A stretch of DNA of 27,139 nt, taken from NCBI GenBank assembly GCA_964567485.1, contig CAZMMX010000043.1, positions 1 through 27,139 on the forward strand, in the 5' to 3' direction. Under the pieces are notes generated by a model. The model was not told the origin of the DNA. It did no database searches and saw only the letters and a list, made by a program, of their open reading frames with translations. Shown piece after piece: positions 1 to 8,419 of this stretch (its first letter is position 1; each line of letters opens with the position of its first letter). This stretch comes from UBA1413 sp964567485 (GTDB lineage: Bacteria > Bacteroidota > Bacteroidia > Bacteroidales > Prolixibacteraceae). The position numbers and the translations under genes are program-made.

Positions 1-124
1 ACAGACCCCATACGTACTCCTTCATTTTTCGCCGCAATGGGCGACATGGAGATAACTTTTTGTTTCCTATCTTTACGTCCATCTATCAAACCTAAAATTA
101 GCTAACCGACGAATGGAGTCTTGC

Positions 125-709
125 ATGGGGAACAACCCGGTTATCTGGGATAAGTTCGTTGCGGGTGACAAGGAGGCTTTTGCCTTTTACTATAATAGAC
201 ACCTGTCCTCGTTGTATCGTTACGGAACCAAGCTATGCTGTGACGATGACCAGGTGAAAGACGCCATCCAGGAAGTTTTCCTTGATCTTTACCTCAAACG
301 GAAATCAATTAGTACCGATGAAGAAAATCTGCGGTGGTACCTGATTGTTGCCCTGAAGCACAACCTGATAAAAAAGATAAAAAAGGCAAGGTTTCAGTCC
401 GGTTCTGAGCAGGAAGCCCTGGCTTTTGAACCGGAATACAGCATTGAGAAGCGGATGATCGAGAATGAGGAGGAGGCTGAACGGAACCAGAGAATCGCCG
501 AGGTGTTGCAGTCCCTTCCTTCCGGACAGAAAGAGGCTTTGTACCTTCGTTTCAATGAATCGATGGGATACCGCGAAATTGCCGGTATCCTCAACATCAC
601 TGTAGAATCGGTTCGCAAGCAGGTATACCGGGCCCTTTGTACGATCCGCGAAAAGTGGGGTATTGCCGGCAGCACTCTTCTGCTCTTCTATCTCCTTTCG
701 GGAGGTTAA
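125..709 (+). CDS. ECF-family RNA polymerase sigma factor
   Basis: Directs RNA polymerase to a small regulon, here presumably the susCD genes just downstream. Region 2 is visible near the N-terminus (AFAFYYNRHLSSLYRYG, then DQVKDAIQEVFLDLYL, the core-binding and -10 recognition helices). Region 4 is near the C-terminus, with LPSGQKEALYLRF followed by the helix-turn-helix YREIAGILNITVESVRKQ. About 194 residues is normal for the class. The protein ends in an unusual short hydrophobic tail (STLLLFYLLSGG). Two ATGs are possible, at 113 and 125. The second is preferred because family members usually begin a few residues before the W-x-x-F-x-x-GD motif and because GGAG lies six bases upstream; the first would add four residues. 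The next gene is a FecR anti-sigma factor, the standard partner. Family assignment is firm; the target promoters are inferred. Confidence 0.93.
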   Translation: MGNNPVIWDKFVAGDKEAFAFYYNRHLSSLYRYGTKLCCDDDQVKDAIQEVFLDLYLKRKSISTDEENLRWYLIVALKHNLIKKIKKARFQSGSEQEALAFEPEYSIEKRMIENEEEAERNQRIAEVLQSLPSGQKEALYLRFNESMGYREIAGILNITVESVRKQVYRALCTIREKWGIAGSTLLLFYLLSGG

Positions 710-796
710 AAAAAAGATCCCCCTCAAAAAAAAAGTGAAAAAAGGTGTCCATATTCCGGCACCGTGATTCCTTATATCATGAAACGATCAAACCGC

Positions 797-1987
797 ATGG
801 AACACATCAGCAAGTATATTGAAGACGAAAGATTTATTTGTTGGGTCTTTCAGGGCGACGAGTGTCTCAACGCGTGGTGGGAGTCATATACAGCTGCCCA
901 TCCCGAAGAGAAAGAGCATATTCATCTAGCCCGCAGGGTTCTGGAAAAACTACACACGGCCGACAGGGAACTGCCTGAAAAGGAAAGGATTATCCTTTTC
1001 GCCCGTATCCTGAAGCAGATTGAGGAAAAGGAAAAGCAGGTCAAGAGCAGAAAACTGGTAACTGGCTTTTTAAAATATGCAGCGGTGGCTTTTCTTTTCT
1101 TTTCGGCGGGTGCTCTGCTCTTTTACCAGAAGAACAACATCAGTCCGCAGTTTGTCCAACAAGACCTTTCGGCGCCTGTCCAAAGCGACCAGGCCAAACT
1201 GATAAGGCCGGGGTTTGGGGATATTCTTCTGGCCCGGAATTCCAGGGTGGAATACCGCGATGACGGGCAGGTGGTGGTCAATGACTCCATCCTGGAAGCA
1301 CCGCCAGCAACACAGCAGGGGGTCCCCGGCATGAACCAGCTGGTCATCCCTTATGGTAAAACTTCGGAACTGATGCTTCCCGACGGAAGCCGGGTGTGGC
1401 TGAATGCCGGAAGCCGGCTGATCTATCCCGGCTTTTTTCCTGGCAAAACCAGAGAGGTATTCCTGGTGGGAGAAGCCTTTTTTCAGGTCAGCCAGGATGC
1501 CGCCAAACCCTTTATCGTTCAAACTGCTGACATCCGTGTGAATGTCGTGGGTACCTGCTTTAACATTTCGGCATACCCGGGCGACAACACGGTGGAGACC
1601 GTGCTGACGGAAGGAAAAGTCAGGCTGGAACGCAATAACGCCGGGTTATTCTCGGAATCCCTGGATATGCTCCCCGGCCAGCTGGCAGCCTTCGGAAAGA
1701 GCGACCGCACTTTTGTGATGACAGAAGTGGATGTGGAAAACTACACCCTCTGGAAAGAGGGACTCCTGAAATTCGAGAGTACCGACCTGAGCCGGGTGGT
1801 CAAAAAACTGGAGCGTTATTACAACATCCATTTCAGGTACCAGGATCCTTTTCTGGGAGGCATTAAAATCACGGGAAAACTGGAACTCGACGAAAGCTGC
1901 GCCTCCGTTCTGGCCATCGTTGCCGATGCCGCCTCGGTGAAAATCTCCAGGATCGGCGAAGGCTATTTTGAAATTACCAGAAAATAA
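797..1987 (+). CDS. FecR-family anti-sigma factor with C-terminal DUF4974-like domain
   Basis: Inner-membrane regulator that holds the neighbouring ECF sigma factor and releases it when a TonB-dependent receptor signals from the outer membrane. The sequence shows a short cytoplasmic N-terminal region (MEHISKYIEDERFICWVF), one membrane helix (FLKYAAVAFLFFSAGALLFY), then the periplasmic FecR domain with VIPYGKTSELMLPDGSRVWL and VGEAFFQV, and a C-terminal part (LSRVVKKLERYYNIHF onwards) resembling the DUF4974 domain found in Bacteroidota FecR proteins. The open frame begins with GTG at 764 and has ATGs at 779 and 797. The last is chosen because it aligns with the usual family N-terminus. It follows the sigma gene by under 90 bp and precedes the STN-domain SusC, giving a complete three-part trans-envelope switch. 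Confidence 0.92.
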   Translation: MEHISKYIEDERFICWVFQGDECLNAWWESYTAAHPEEKEHIHLARRVLEKLHTADRELPEKERIILFARILKQIEEKEKQVKSRKLVTGFLKYAAVAFLFFSAGALLFYQKNNISPQFVQQDLSAPVQSDQAKLIRPGFGDILLARNSRVEYRDDGQVVVNDSILEAPPATQQGVPGMNQLVIPYGKTSELMLPDGSRVWLNAGSRLIYPGFFPGKTREVFLVGEAFFQVSQDAAKPFIVQTADIRVNVVGTCFNISAYPGDNTVETVLTEGKVRLERNNAGLFSESLDMLPGQLAAFGKSDRTFVMTEVDVENYTLWKEGLLKFESTDLSRVVKKLERYYNIHFRYQDPFLGGIKITGKLELDESCASVLAIVADAASVKISRIGEGYFEITRK

Positions 1988-1988
1988 A

Positions 1989-2021
1989 GAACCGGAGGGT
2001 GGTGACACACCGATCCGGTTC
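1989..2021 (+). other. Imperfect hairpin between fecR and susC
   Basis: An eight-base arm GAACCGGA (1989-1996) is exactly complementary to TCCGGTTC (2014-2021), and an inner GGTG/CACC stem (2001-2004 with 2008-2011) closes on a three-base loop. It starts one base after the fecR stop codon and is not followed by a T-run, so it is not a standard intrinsic terminator. It could protect the 3' end of a sigma-fecR transcript, attenuate read-through, or sit in the leader of a susC transcript. No function is shown by the sequence alone. Confidence 0.5.
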
Positions 2022-2065
2022 ATAGTGTTAAATTTTAGTATTGTGTAACTTAACTTTTCAAAGGT

Positions 2066-5000
2066 ATGAAAAAAAAGGGACATTGGATTCCTCCGCTTGG
2101 GGGAATCCGGGAACTTAAATTATGTTTAAGAAAGATGAAACTGACGCTGATTTTCACATTGCTGGTTTTCTTCTCCTTCGGGAATGGCTATTCCCAGGTG
2201 AAGGTAACGTTGCACTTTGAGAAGGCAACCATCCAGCAGGTCATGAAATCCATTGAGGAGCAGACCGGTCATGTCTTCCTGTATAAGGATGGCATTTTTG
2301 ACCCTGACAACAAGTACTCTGTTGAATTCCTGGAGGTTCCCTTTGACGAGGTTCTCACCGCAGTATGTGAAACTGCCGGGGTTCAGTATGAGGTGCGCAG
2401 CAACCGTCAGATCATTCTGACAGCAAAAGAGAAGGAAAACATCCTTTCCATAGCACAGCAGCAGAAAACGGTCACCGGGGTGGTCACCGATTCCAGGGGA
2501 GAGCCACTTCCGGGGGTGTCGGTGATTGTGGCCGGAACGACCACCGGGACCATCACCAATGCACAGGGGAATTTCACCCTTAACGTTCCCCCGGGAGCTG
2601 AAGAGCTGCAATTTTCCTTTGTAGGGATGAAGACGCAGCATATCCTGATCGGGGGAAAGAGTGTCTTTACGGTAGTTCTGGAAGAGGAATCCCTGGGCGT
2701 CGATGAGGTGATCGTAGTGGGCTACGGCACCCAGAAGAAATCGGACATCACGGGATCGGTGACTTCGGTGCCTAAGGAGCGCCTGGCCAAACTGCCGGTG
2801 TCGAATGTGATGCAGGCGGTACAGGGGGCGGTTTCAGGGGTGCAGATCACGCAGACCTCCTCGATTCCGGGGGAATCGCCGGCCGTTATCGTCCGCGGGG
2901 GAGGATCCATCACCGCCTCCAACAATCCCTATGTGGTTGTCGATGGCATTCCCATCTCAAAAATGGATGGGTCGATCAACGACATCAACCCTAACGACAT
3001 TGAGTCGGTCGAGATCCTGAAGGATGCTTCGGCGGTAGCCATTTATGGGATGAACGGGGCCAACGGGGTCATCCTCATCACCACGAAACGGGGGCGCACA
3101 TCCAAGCCCACCATTCAGTACCGGGGTTATGCCGGCGTGGAAAACTTCGCCCACATTCCTGAAATGGTCTCCCCGGAAGAGCTGATCGCCCGCTACAAGG
3201 AGGGGAATCGCATCAACGGTTCTCCGATGTACGATCCCAATGTCAAATACCAGTACGAGGTAGAAAACTACCAGAACGGCCATGTCATTGACTGGATTGA
3301 TGAGGTTTCGCAAACGGGGATACTTCAGAACCACAACGTGAATATCTCGGGGGGTAATGAAAGCATCAATTACTATGTGTCGGGCGATATCCTCGACCAG
3401 AAAGGGGTGGTCAAGGGATACAATTACAAGCGGCACTCCATCAGGACCAACATAGAAGCCAATGTGACCAATTTCCTGAAGATAGGCACCAACTCCTTCA
3501 TTGTTTCCCACAACCGTGACGGGGGACGCGCCAATCTGCTCAATGCCGAGGCCATGAGTCCTTATGGCAGGATGGTTGAGGAGGATGGTTCCTACACCAT
3601 CTATCCGATGTTCGGGGAGACCCTGTGGTCCAACCCCATGCTTCCCACCACCTCGCAGCAGGAGCGCCGTCAGTTCAATGTCAGTATCAACGGTTTTGCC
3701 GATCTCGATTTCGGCAAGCTGTGGAAACCGCTGGAGGGGCTGACCTACAAGCTGAACACCGGTTACTCCTATATTCCGCGCCGTAACAACAGCTATAACG
3801 GGGCCTCGGTCAACGACCTGCTGGGAACCGCAGAACTGTGGCATTATGAGACACAAGCCTACACCATTGAGAACATCCTCCGTTATTCGCGCGACATTGA
3901 GAAGCACCACTTTGATCTGACCGGGGTATATTCAGCCCAGGAAAGGAATTACAGGGAGAGCTATGCCAGGGCGCGCGACTTCGTCAACGACGAGTTGGGA
4001 TGGGACAGGATGCAGGCAGGGGCCAGCGCCAATGTGAGTTCCTATGCCGACAGGTATGCCGCCATCTCCCAGATGGGCCGCCTCAACTACTCGTTCGACA
4101 GCCGCTACCTCTTCACCTTTACCGTCAGACGCGACGGCTCCTCGGTTTTTGCCGAAGGCCTCAAGTACGGGATATTCCCCTCGGTAGCCGTGGGATGGAA
4201 CCTCCATCAGGAAAACTTCCTCAAGGATTCCGACGCCATCTCCAACCTGAAACTGCGTCTTTCCTACGGGACCTCGGGCAACGAAGCCGTAGCCGTTTAC
4301 CGCACCTTCACCACCATGAGGGATGTGCAGGTCGCCTTGAACGGTGAAACCAATATCGCGATGGTCACCGACAGGCTCGGAAATGCAGACCTGAGCTGGG
4401 AAAGCAAAAAGAGCATCAACGTAGGCCTCGACTTCGGATTCTTCAAGAACCGCATCAACGGAACCCTCGATCTCTACAAGGCTCAGAACACCGACCTGCT
4501 CCTCTCCCGGAAATTACCCGCCGCCTCAGGCTTCGGAGAAGTGATAGCCAACATCGGGGAGACGGAAAACAAAGGGGTGGAACTCACCCTCAACTCTGTC
4601 AACGTGAACACCAGGGATTTCAGGTGGAATACCACCGTGGTCTTCTCGGCCAACAAAAACAAAATCGTGGAGCTTTACGGCGACGGCAAGGATGATCTTG
4701 GCAGCGGATGGTTCCTGGGAGAGCCCGTCGGGGTCATTCGTGACTATGAGAAAGTAGGAATCTGGCAGGAAGAGGAGATCGCCGCTAAAGTACACCAAAC
4801 CTGGGATCCCATTGCCAAGGCAGGGGATGTTAAACTGGCCGACCTGAGCGGTCCCGAGGGGGTTCCCGACGGAAAAATCGACGACAACGACCGCAAGATC
4901 CTGGGGCAAACCGCCCCCAAATGGACCGGCGGTCTGACCAACACCTTCACCTATAAAAATTTCTCTTTGAATATCTTCATTCAGACCAACCAGGGAGCCA

Positions 5001-5392
5001 TGCGCACCAACACCCATATCGGGATGGCCAGTGACGAACTCGAACGCAGAAACAGCCTCGCGGAAATAGGCTACTGGACTCCTGACAACAAAAGCAACGA
5101 ATGGCGTTCGCTGAATAAAAACTCCAACCCCCACGGATACCGGTTCCCGGTCAACATCAACTACACCCGCATCAAAGATGTGACCCTCAACTACGATGTT
5201 CCCCGGAGCATCATTAGTAAAGCGGGAATGAGCGGGCTTTCCTTCTATGTCAGTGGCCGCAACCTCTATACCTTTACCGACTGGATCGGATGGGACCCTG
5301 AAGAGCGCGATGACGCCCGCGGCACCGGCGACTGGAGCATCAACTACCCAAGCGTGAGGTCTATTGTTTTTGGTGTTAATCTAACCTTATAA
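2066..5392 (+). CDS. SusC/RagA-family TonB-dependent outer-membrane transporter with STN signalling domain
   Basis: Outer-membrane beta-barrel that imports a ligand (typically an oligosaccharide) with its SusD lid, powered by TonB. Order of parts: a 23-residue charged N-terminal extension starting MKKKGHWIPPLGG, common in long Bacteroidota SusC forms; a signal peptide (about 24-44, ending FGNGYSQ); an STN domain (about 45-125), which contacts FecR for signalling; a carboxypeptidase-regulatory-like domain (about 133-210, GVVTDSRGEPLPGVSV); the SusC linker DEVIVVGYGTQKK (213-225); the plug (VVDGIPI, then SVEILKDASAVAIYGMNGANGVILITTK); and the barrel to the C-terminus (SIVFGVNLTL). At 1108 residues it is full length. 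The susD gene starts 10 bp downstream, so the pair is co-transcribed. The STN domain and the sigma/fecR neighbours indicate ligand-induced autoregulation. The ligand is unknown. Confidence 0.97.
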   Translation: MKKKGHWIPPLGGIRELKLCLRKMKLTLIFTLLVFFSFGNGYSQVKVTLHFEKATIQQVMKSIEEQTGHVFLYKDGIFDPDNKYSVEFLEVPFDEVLTAVCETAGVQYEVRSNRQIILTAKEKENILSIAQQQKTVTGVVTDSRGEPLPGVSVIVAGTTTGTITNAQGNFTLNVPPGAEELQFSFVGMKTQHILIGGKSVFTVVLEEESLGVDEVIVVGYGTQKKSDITGSVTSVPKERLAKLPVSNVMQAVQGAVSGVQITQTSSIPGESPAVIVRGGGSITASNNPYVVVDGIPISKMDGSINDINPNDIESVEILKDASAVAIYGMNGANGVILITTKRGRTSKPTIQYRGYAGVENFAHIPEMVSPEELIARYKEGNRINGSPMYDPNVKYQYEVENYQNGHVIDWIDEVSQTGILQNHNVNISGGNESINYYVSGDILDQKGVVKGYNYKRHSIRTNIEANVTNFLKIGTNSFIVSHNRDGGRANLLNAEAMSPYGRMVEEDGSYTIYPMFGETLWSNPMLPTTSQQERRQFNVSINGFADLDFGKLWKPLEGLTYKLNTGYSYIPRRNNSYNGASVNDLLGTAELWHYETQAYTIENILRYSRDIEKHHFDLTGVYSAQERNYRESYARARDFVNDELGWDRMQAGASANVSSYADRYAAISQMGRLNYSFDSRYLFTFTVRRDGSSVFAEGLKYGIFPSVAVGWNLHQENFLKDSDAISNLKLRLSYGTSGNEAVAVYRTFTTMRDVQVALNGETNIAMVTDRLGNADLSWESKKSINVGLDFGFFKNRINGTLDLYKAQNTDLLLSRKLPAASGFGEVIANIGETENKGVELTLNSVNVNTRDFRWNTTVVFSANKNKIVELYGDGKDDLGSGWFLGEPVGVIRDYEKVGIWQEEEIAAKVHQTWDPIAKAGDVKLADLSGPEGVPDGKIDDNDRKILGQTAPKWTGGLTNTFTYKNFSLNIFIQTNQGAMRTNTHIGMASDELERRNSLAEIGYWTPDNKSNEWRSLNKNSNPHGYRFPVNINYTRIKDVTLNYDVPRSIISKAGMSGLSFYVSGRNLYTFTDWIGWDPEERDDARGTGDWSINYPSVRSIVFGVNLTL

Positions 5393-5402
5393 CCGTAAGA
5401 TC

Positions 5403-7109
5403 ATGAAGACAAAAAATAAATTTCTGACCCTTTTGGTGACTCTCTTGCTGGCGGTCACCTCCTGCAGCGAAGACTTCCTCGAGGAAAAACCCTTCTCATC
5501 GTATGCCCCGGAAACCCTTTCCGACGAGTCGGGGATTGAGGCAGCGCTGAAGGGATTGCATTACACCTTCGGCCAGCTCTGGACCTGGTCAGACCAGCAG
5601 GGATGGCTCTGCCTCTGGCAGGTGGGAACCGATGTATGTTCCCCGGGAGGAATCCAGGGCGTGGAAATCCCCTTCTTCAAATATGAAGACCTCAACCCCG
5701 AGAATGCCGGGGTCAACTACATGTGGTCGCAAGGGTTCCGGGTCATCAACAATGCCAATAATGCCATGAAGGCCATCGGTGAGGACGGGGATCCTGCCAA
5801 GCTCGCCGAAGCCAGGTTTTTCAGGGGCTACATGTACAACATGCTGGCCACGCTGTATGGTGACATTCCGCTGCTGACCGAACCCACCTCCTCGGCGAGA
5901 ACCGACTTTGAGCGCACCCCGGTGGCCCAGGTGAATGACCAGATCGTGGAAGACCTCAAATTTGCCGCCGATCACCTCCCCGATATCGACGGGGCCGTGA
6001 CTCCCAGCAGGGCCAATAAGCACATGGCCATGCAAACCCTGGGGGAAGTCTACCTGCGTCTCAACAAACCCGACCTGGCAGAAGCGGTACTCACCGAAAT
6101 CATCAACAGCCAGAAATTCTCGCTCACCAATGAGCGTTTTGGCATCGAAGCCTCTAAACCCGGTGACTGTTTCCACGACATGTTCATTTTTGGCAACCAG
6201 CGCCGTTCTCAGGGCAACAAGGAGGCCATTTGGACCTACGAGCTGGAATACACCAAAAATGTCGCGGGAGGTTTCACCAATGCACCACAGCACCGCCGTG
6301 TGTGGGTTCCTGCCTACCACAACGTTCCCGGAATGGCCTATGAAGTCACCGATCCGGCATTGGGAAAAATCAGTGTATACGGAGGACGCGGCAACGGCCG
6401 CATGCGCCCGAGCAACTGGGTCAAATACCAACTCTATACCGAAGGGGATATGAGAAATTCCGAGTATAACCTCACCCGTCATTTCCGTTACAATGCACCC
6501 AACTGGAGTTCCACCATCGGCATTGACGCCAAGGGATTCCGTGTGGCGGCCAACTCTCCGGCGGCGGTGGAAACCCGGACAGTCAAAACAGGGGATCCCG
6601 TGGTGAATGCCCCCGGCGACACCCTGGAAGCCATGTTCCCCTACACCAGAAAATGGGATTCCTATGATCCTACCGATGGCTGGGGCTGGACCTGCATCAA
6701 GGATTTCCCGATCATGCGCTTTGGGGAGACTTACCTGCTGCGTGCCGAAGCCCGCTTCAAAAACGGCAATCCCGGAGGCGCTGCCGACGATATCAATGTG
6801 TTGCGTAACCGGGCCTTTAAAATGGCCCGCCAGGAAACCGGAAACGCCAACCTGGGTAAAGTGAGCGCCTCTGACATCTCCCTCGATTTTATCCTCGACG
6901 AAAGGGCACGTGAACTCTTTGCCGAGGAAAACCGCCGCCTCACCCTGATGCGTACCGGCACCCTCCTGGAAAGAGCCAAACTCAACAAAGAATCCACCAT
7001 CAAGGGAACCATCAGCGGCCTTGACCAGAGGATCATGCTCTGGCCGATCCCCCTGAGCGAAATCCAACGCAATAAGGACGTGGTCTGGCAAAACAACCCG
7101 GGTTACTGA
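5403..7109 (+). CDS. SusD/RagB-family surface nutrient-binding lipoprotein
   Basis: Surface-exposed lipoprotein that caps the SusC barrel and captures the ligand. It has a lipoprotein signal peptide with the lipobox LAVTSC and the lipidated Cys at residue 21, followed by acidic residues (SED) typical of surface-exported Bacteroidota lipoproteins. The helical TPR-like N-terminal half contains AEARFFRGYMYNMLATLYGDIPLL, the classic SusD motif. The C-terminal SusD domain ends with FILDERARELFAEENRRLTLMR and LWPIPLSEIQRN. A length of 568 residues is normal. It is the last gene of the cassette, followed by an intrinsic terminator. No SusE/F-like protein or glycosidase follows, so the substrate cannot be named. 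Confidence 0.97.
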   Translation: MKTKNKFLTLLVTLLLAVTSCSEDFLEEKPFSSYAPETLSDESGIEAALKGLHYTFGQLWTWSDQQGWLCLWQVGTDVCSPGGIQGVEIPFFKYEDLNPENAGVNYMWSQGFRVINNANNAMKAIGEDGDPAKLAEARFFRGYMYNMLATLYGDIPLLTEPTSSARTDFERTPVAQVNDQIVEDLKFAADHLPDIDGAVTPSRANKHMAMQTLGEVYLRLNKPDLAEAVLTEIINSQKFSLTNERFGIEASKPGDCFHDMFIFGNQRRSQGNKEAIWTYELEYTKNVAGGFTNAPQHRRVWVPAYHNVPGMAYEVTDPALGKISVYGGRGNGRMRPSNWVKYQLYTEGDMRNSEYNLTRHFRYNAPNWSSTIGIDAKGFRVAANSPAAVETRTVKTGDPVVNAPGDTLEAMFPYTRKWDSYDPTDGWGWTCIKDFPIMRFGETYLLRAEARFKNGNPGGAADDINVLRNRAFKMARQETGNANLGKVSASDISLDFILDERARELFAEENRRLTLMRTGTLLERAKLNKESTIKGTISGLDQRIMLWPIPLSEIQRNKDVVWQNNPGY

Positions 7110-7161
7110 TCCCCGGAATCACCTTTCATCCTTTATCGATCAATCGCACAATACCACTATC

Positions 7162-7196
7162 AGAGGCTGCCTCAAAAGGGCAGCCTCTTCTTTTTT
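7162..7196 (+). terminator. Intrinsic terminator after susD
   Basis: A perfect ten-base stem, AGAGGCTGCC (7162-7171) with GGCAGCCTCT (7179-7188), closes a seven-base loop and is followed by a T-rich run (TCTTTTTT, 7189-7196). It lies about 50 bp after the susD stop codon. It ends the sigma-fecR-susC-susD transcription unit and insulates the cytochrome genes that follow. Confidence 0.9.
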
Positions 7197-7266
7197 CCCA
7201 GAATTATTAAGTTTTAAATTATATTGTTTACTTTTAAAGAACCATAACTGACCAGAGTAGAACCGG

Positions 7267-7291
7267 GGGCCTGCATGAAAAATGCCCGCCC
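7267..7291 (+). other. Imperfect hairpin in the leader of the cytochrome genes
   Basis: GGGC (7267-7270) pairs with GCCC (7288-7291), and GCAT (7273-7276) with ATGC (7282-7285), around a GAAAA loop with two mismatched bases between the stems. It lies about 50 bp before the start of the 7340 gene. There is no T-run. It may be a leader structure; the evidence is the base pairing only. The rest of 7197-7339 holds no gene. Confidence 0.3.
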
Positions 7292-7339
7292 ACGACTAAC
7301 ACATACAACTAATATTCAATCTCATAAAAATCTGTACCT

Positions 7340-8419
7340 ATGGATTATTCATCATTGATTCCCGTTGCAGATTCGATTCCCGCCCCCGTATGGTTCTTCG
7401 TTATTTTGGAACAATTGATCTTTCTGCTTCACATCATCCTTATCAACGCCGTTTTAGGCGGGGCACTGATCCTGTTGTTCGGCAGGTTTATGGGGAAGGA
7501 ATCCGACACAGTTTACAACCGGCATATGCCGGTTGCCGGGAAACTACCCGTCATGGTCGCCCTCGCCATTAACCTGGGAGTGCCCCCGCTTCTCTTCATG
7601 CAGGTGGTTTTCGGCCACTTCTTCTATTCCAGTTCTGTGCTGATGGCGGTTTACTGGATTATGATCATTCCTCTTCTCATCCTGGCCTATTACGGGATTT
7701 ACATTCACAAGGGGAGGTTTCTGCGGTCGCCACTCCTGTCGAAGATGTCGCTGGTGACTGCCCTACTTTTCATCCTTTACATAGGATACATCCAGGTGGC
7801 CAATAATGCCCTGATGGAGCAGCCTGAGGCTTGGACGGCCTATTTCTCCCAAAGGGGAGGCACTTTCCTAAACACTGCGAATCCCGCCTTTTTGCCGCGT
7901 TACCTGCACTTCATCGTCTCCTCGGTAGCCGTGGGGGGATTGCTCTATGCCCTGGTCTTCCGCACCAAAAAGGAAGCTGTTGAGAACAGGGAGGAATCCG
8001 TCAGGGGAGGCCTCAGGATCTTTGCCGTGGCGACTGCCGTTCAGATAGTGGTGGGCTCCTGGTACCTCCTCAGCATCCCCGCCGATATCGTCCGCCAATT
8101 CATGGGAGGTCATGTTGCCGCGACCCTTTTCCTGCTGACAGGCGTTGTCGCTGGCATCGGGGCCCTGGTGACCGGCTGGTCGGGCTATTTTAAAGCCACT
8201 CTCCTGCTGGCCCTGGTCACCCTTGCCGCCATGGTCATCACCCGGTACCAGCTGAGGCTGATGGTTCTGAGCGACCACTTCCGGGTCAGTGACCTGAAAA
8301 TCAATCCGCAATATGGGGTGATGCTCCTTTTCCTGGTTGTTCTGGTCGCCGGACTGGTAGCCATTGGGTATATGCTGAAGGTAGGGTTTAACAAAACAGA
8401 AAGGAGCGAAGCACAATGA
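7340..8419 (+). CDS. CydA-like polytopic membrane protein, probable heme-binding subunit
   Basis: An integral membrane protein of 359 residues with eight or nine hydrophobic helices and little soluble sequence. I do not recognise a named gene. Its layout resembles the membrane part of the next protein and of cytochrome bd subunit I: a first helix with His31 (LLHIILINAVLGG), a second with PPLLFMQVVFGHFF (His93), and a later helix with YLHFIVSSVAVGG (His190), placed like the b558 heme-ligand His of CydA. His258 sits in another helix. These are candidate heme b or quinone-site residues. Its stop overlaps the next start by four bases (ATGA), so the two are translationally coupled and probably form one complex. 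A distant transporter is an alternative reading; the neighbouring multiheme cytochrome argues for electron transfer. Confidence 0.6.
   Translation: MDYSSLIPVADSIPAPVWFFVILEQLIFLLHIILINAVLGGALILLFGRFMGKESDTVYNRHMPVAGKLPVMVALAINLGVPPLLFMQVVFGHFFYSSSVLMAVYWIMIIPLLILAYYGIYIHKGRFLRSPLLSKMSLVTALLFILYIGYIQVANNALMEQPEAWTAYFSQRGGTFLNTANPAFLPRYLHFIVSSVAVGGLLYALVFRTKKEAVENREESVRGGLRIFAVATAVQIVVGSWYLLSIPADIVRQFMGGHVAATLFLLTGVVAGIGALVTGWSGYFKATLLLALVTLAAMVITRYQLRLMVLSDHFRVSDLKINPQYGVMLLFLVVLVAGLVAIGYMLKVGFNKTERSEAQ

Noticed and set aside
68..75. TATCTTTA as a promoter -7 element for the sigma gene
   Set aside because: It matches TAnnTTTG at seven of eight positions, but no -33 TTTG element is found at the usual distance, so it was not listed as a feature.
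2029..2036. TAAATTTT as a housekeeping promoter for susC
   Set aside because: It misses the final G of the consensus and has no -33 partner; the gene is more likely controlled by the ECF sigma factor, whose recognition sequence I cannot identify.
2957..3910. Antisense open frame of 317 codons opposite susC
   Set aside because: It is a shadow of the SusC barrel and plug coding region, with no domain and no promoter or spacing support.
5589..7091. Antisense open frame of 500 codons opposite susD
   Set aside because: It lies wholly opposite a well-supported SusD gene, has low-complexity composition rich in Gly, Val and His, and no recognisable domain. Long antisense frames arise easily here from the codon use of the real gene.
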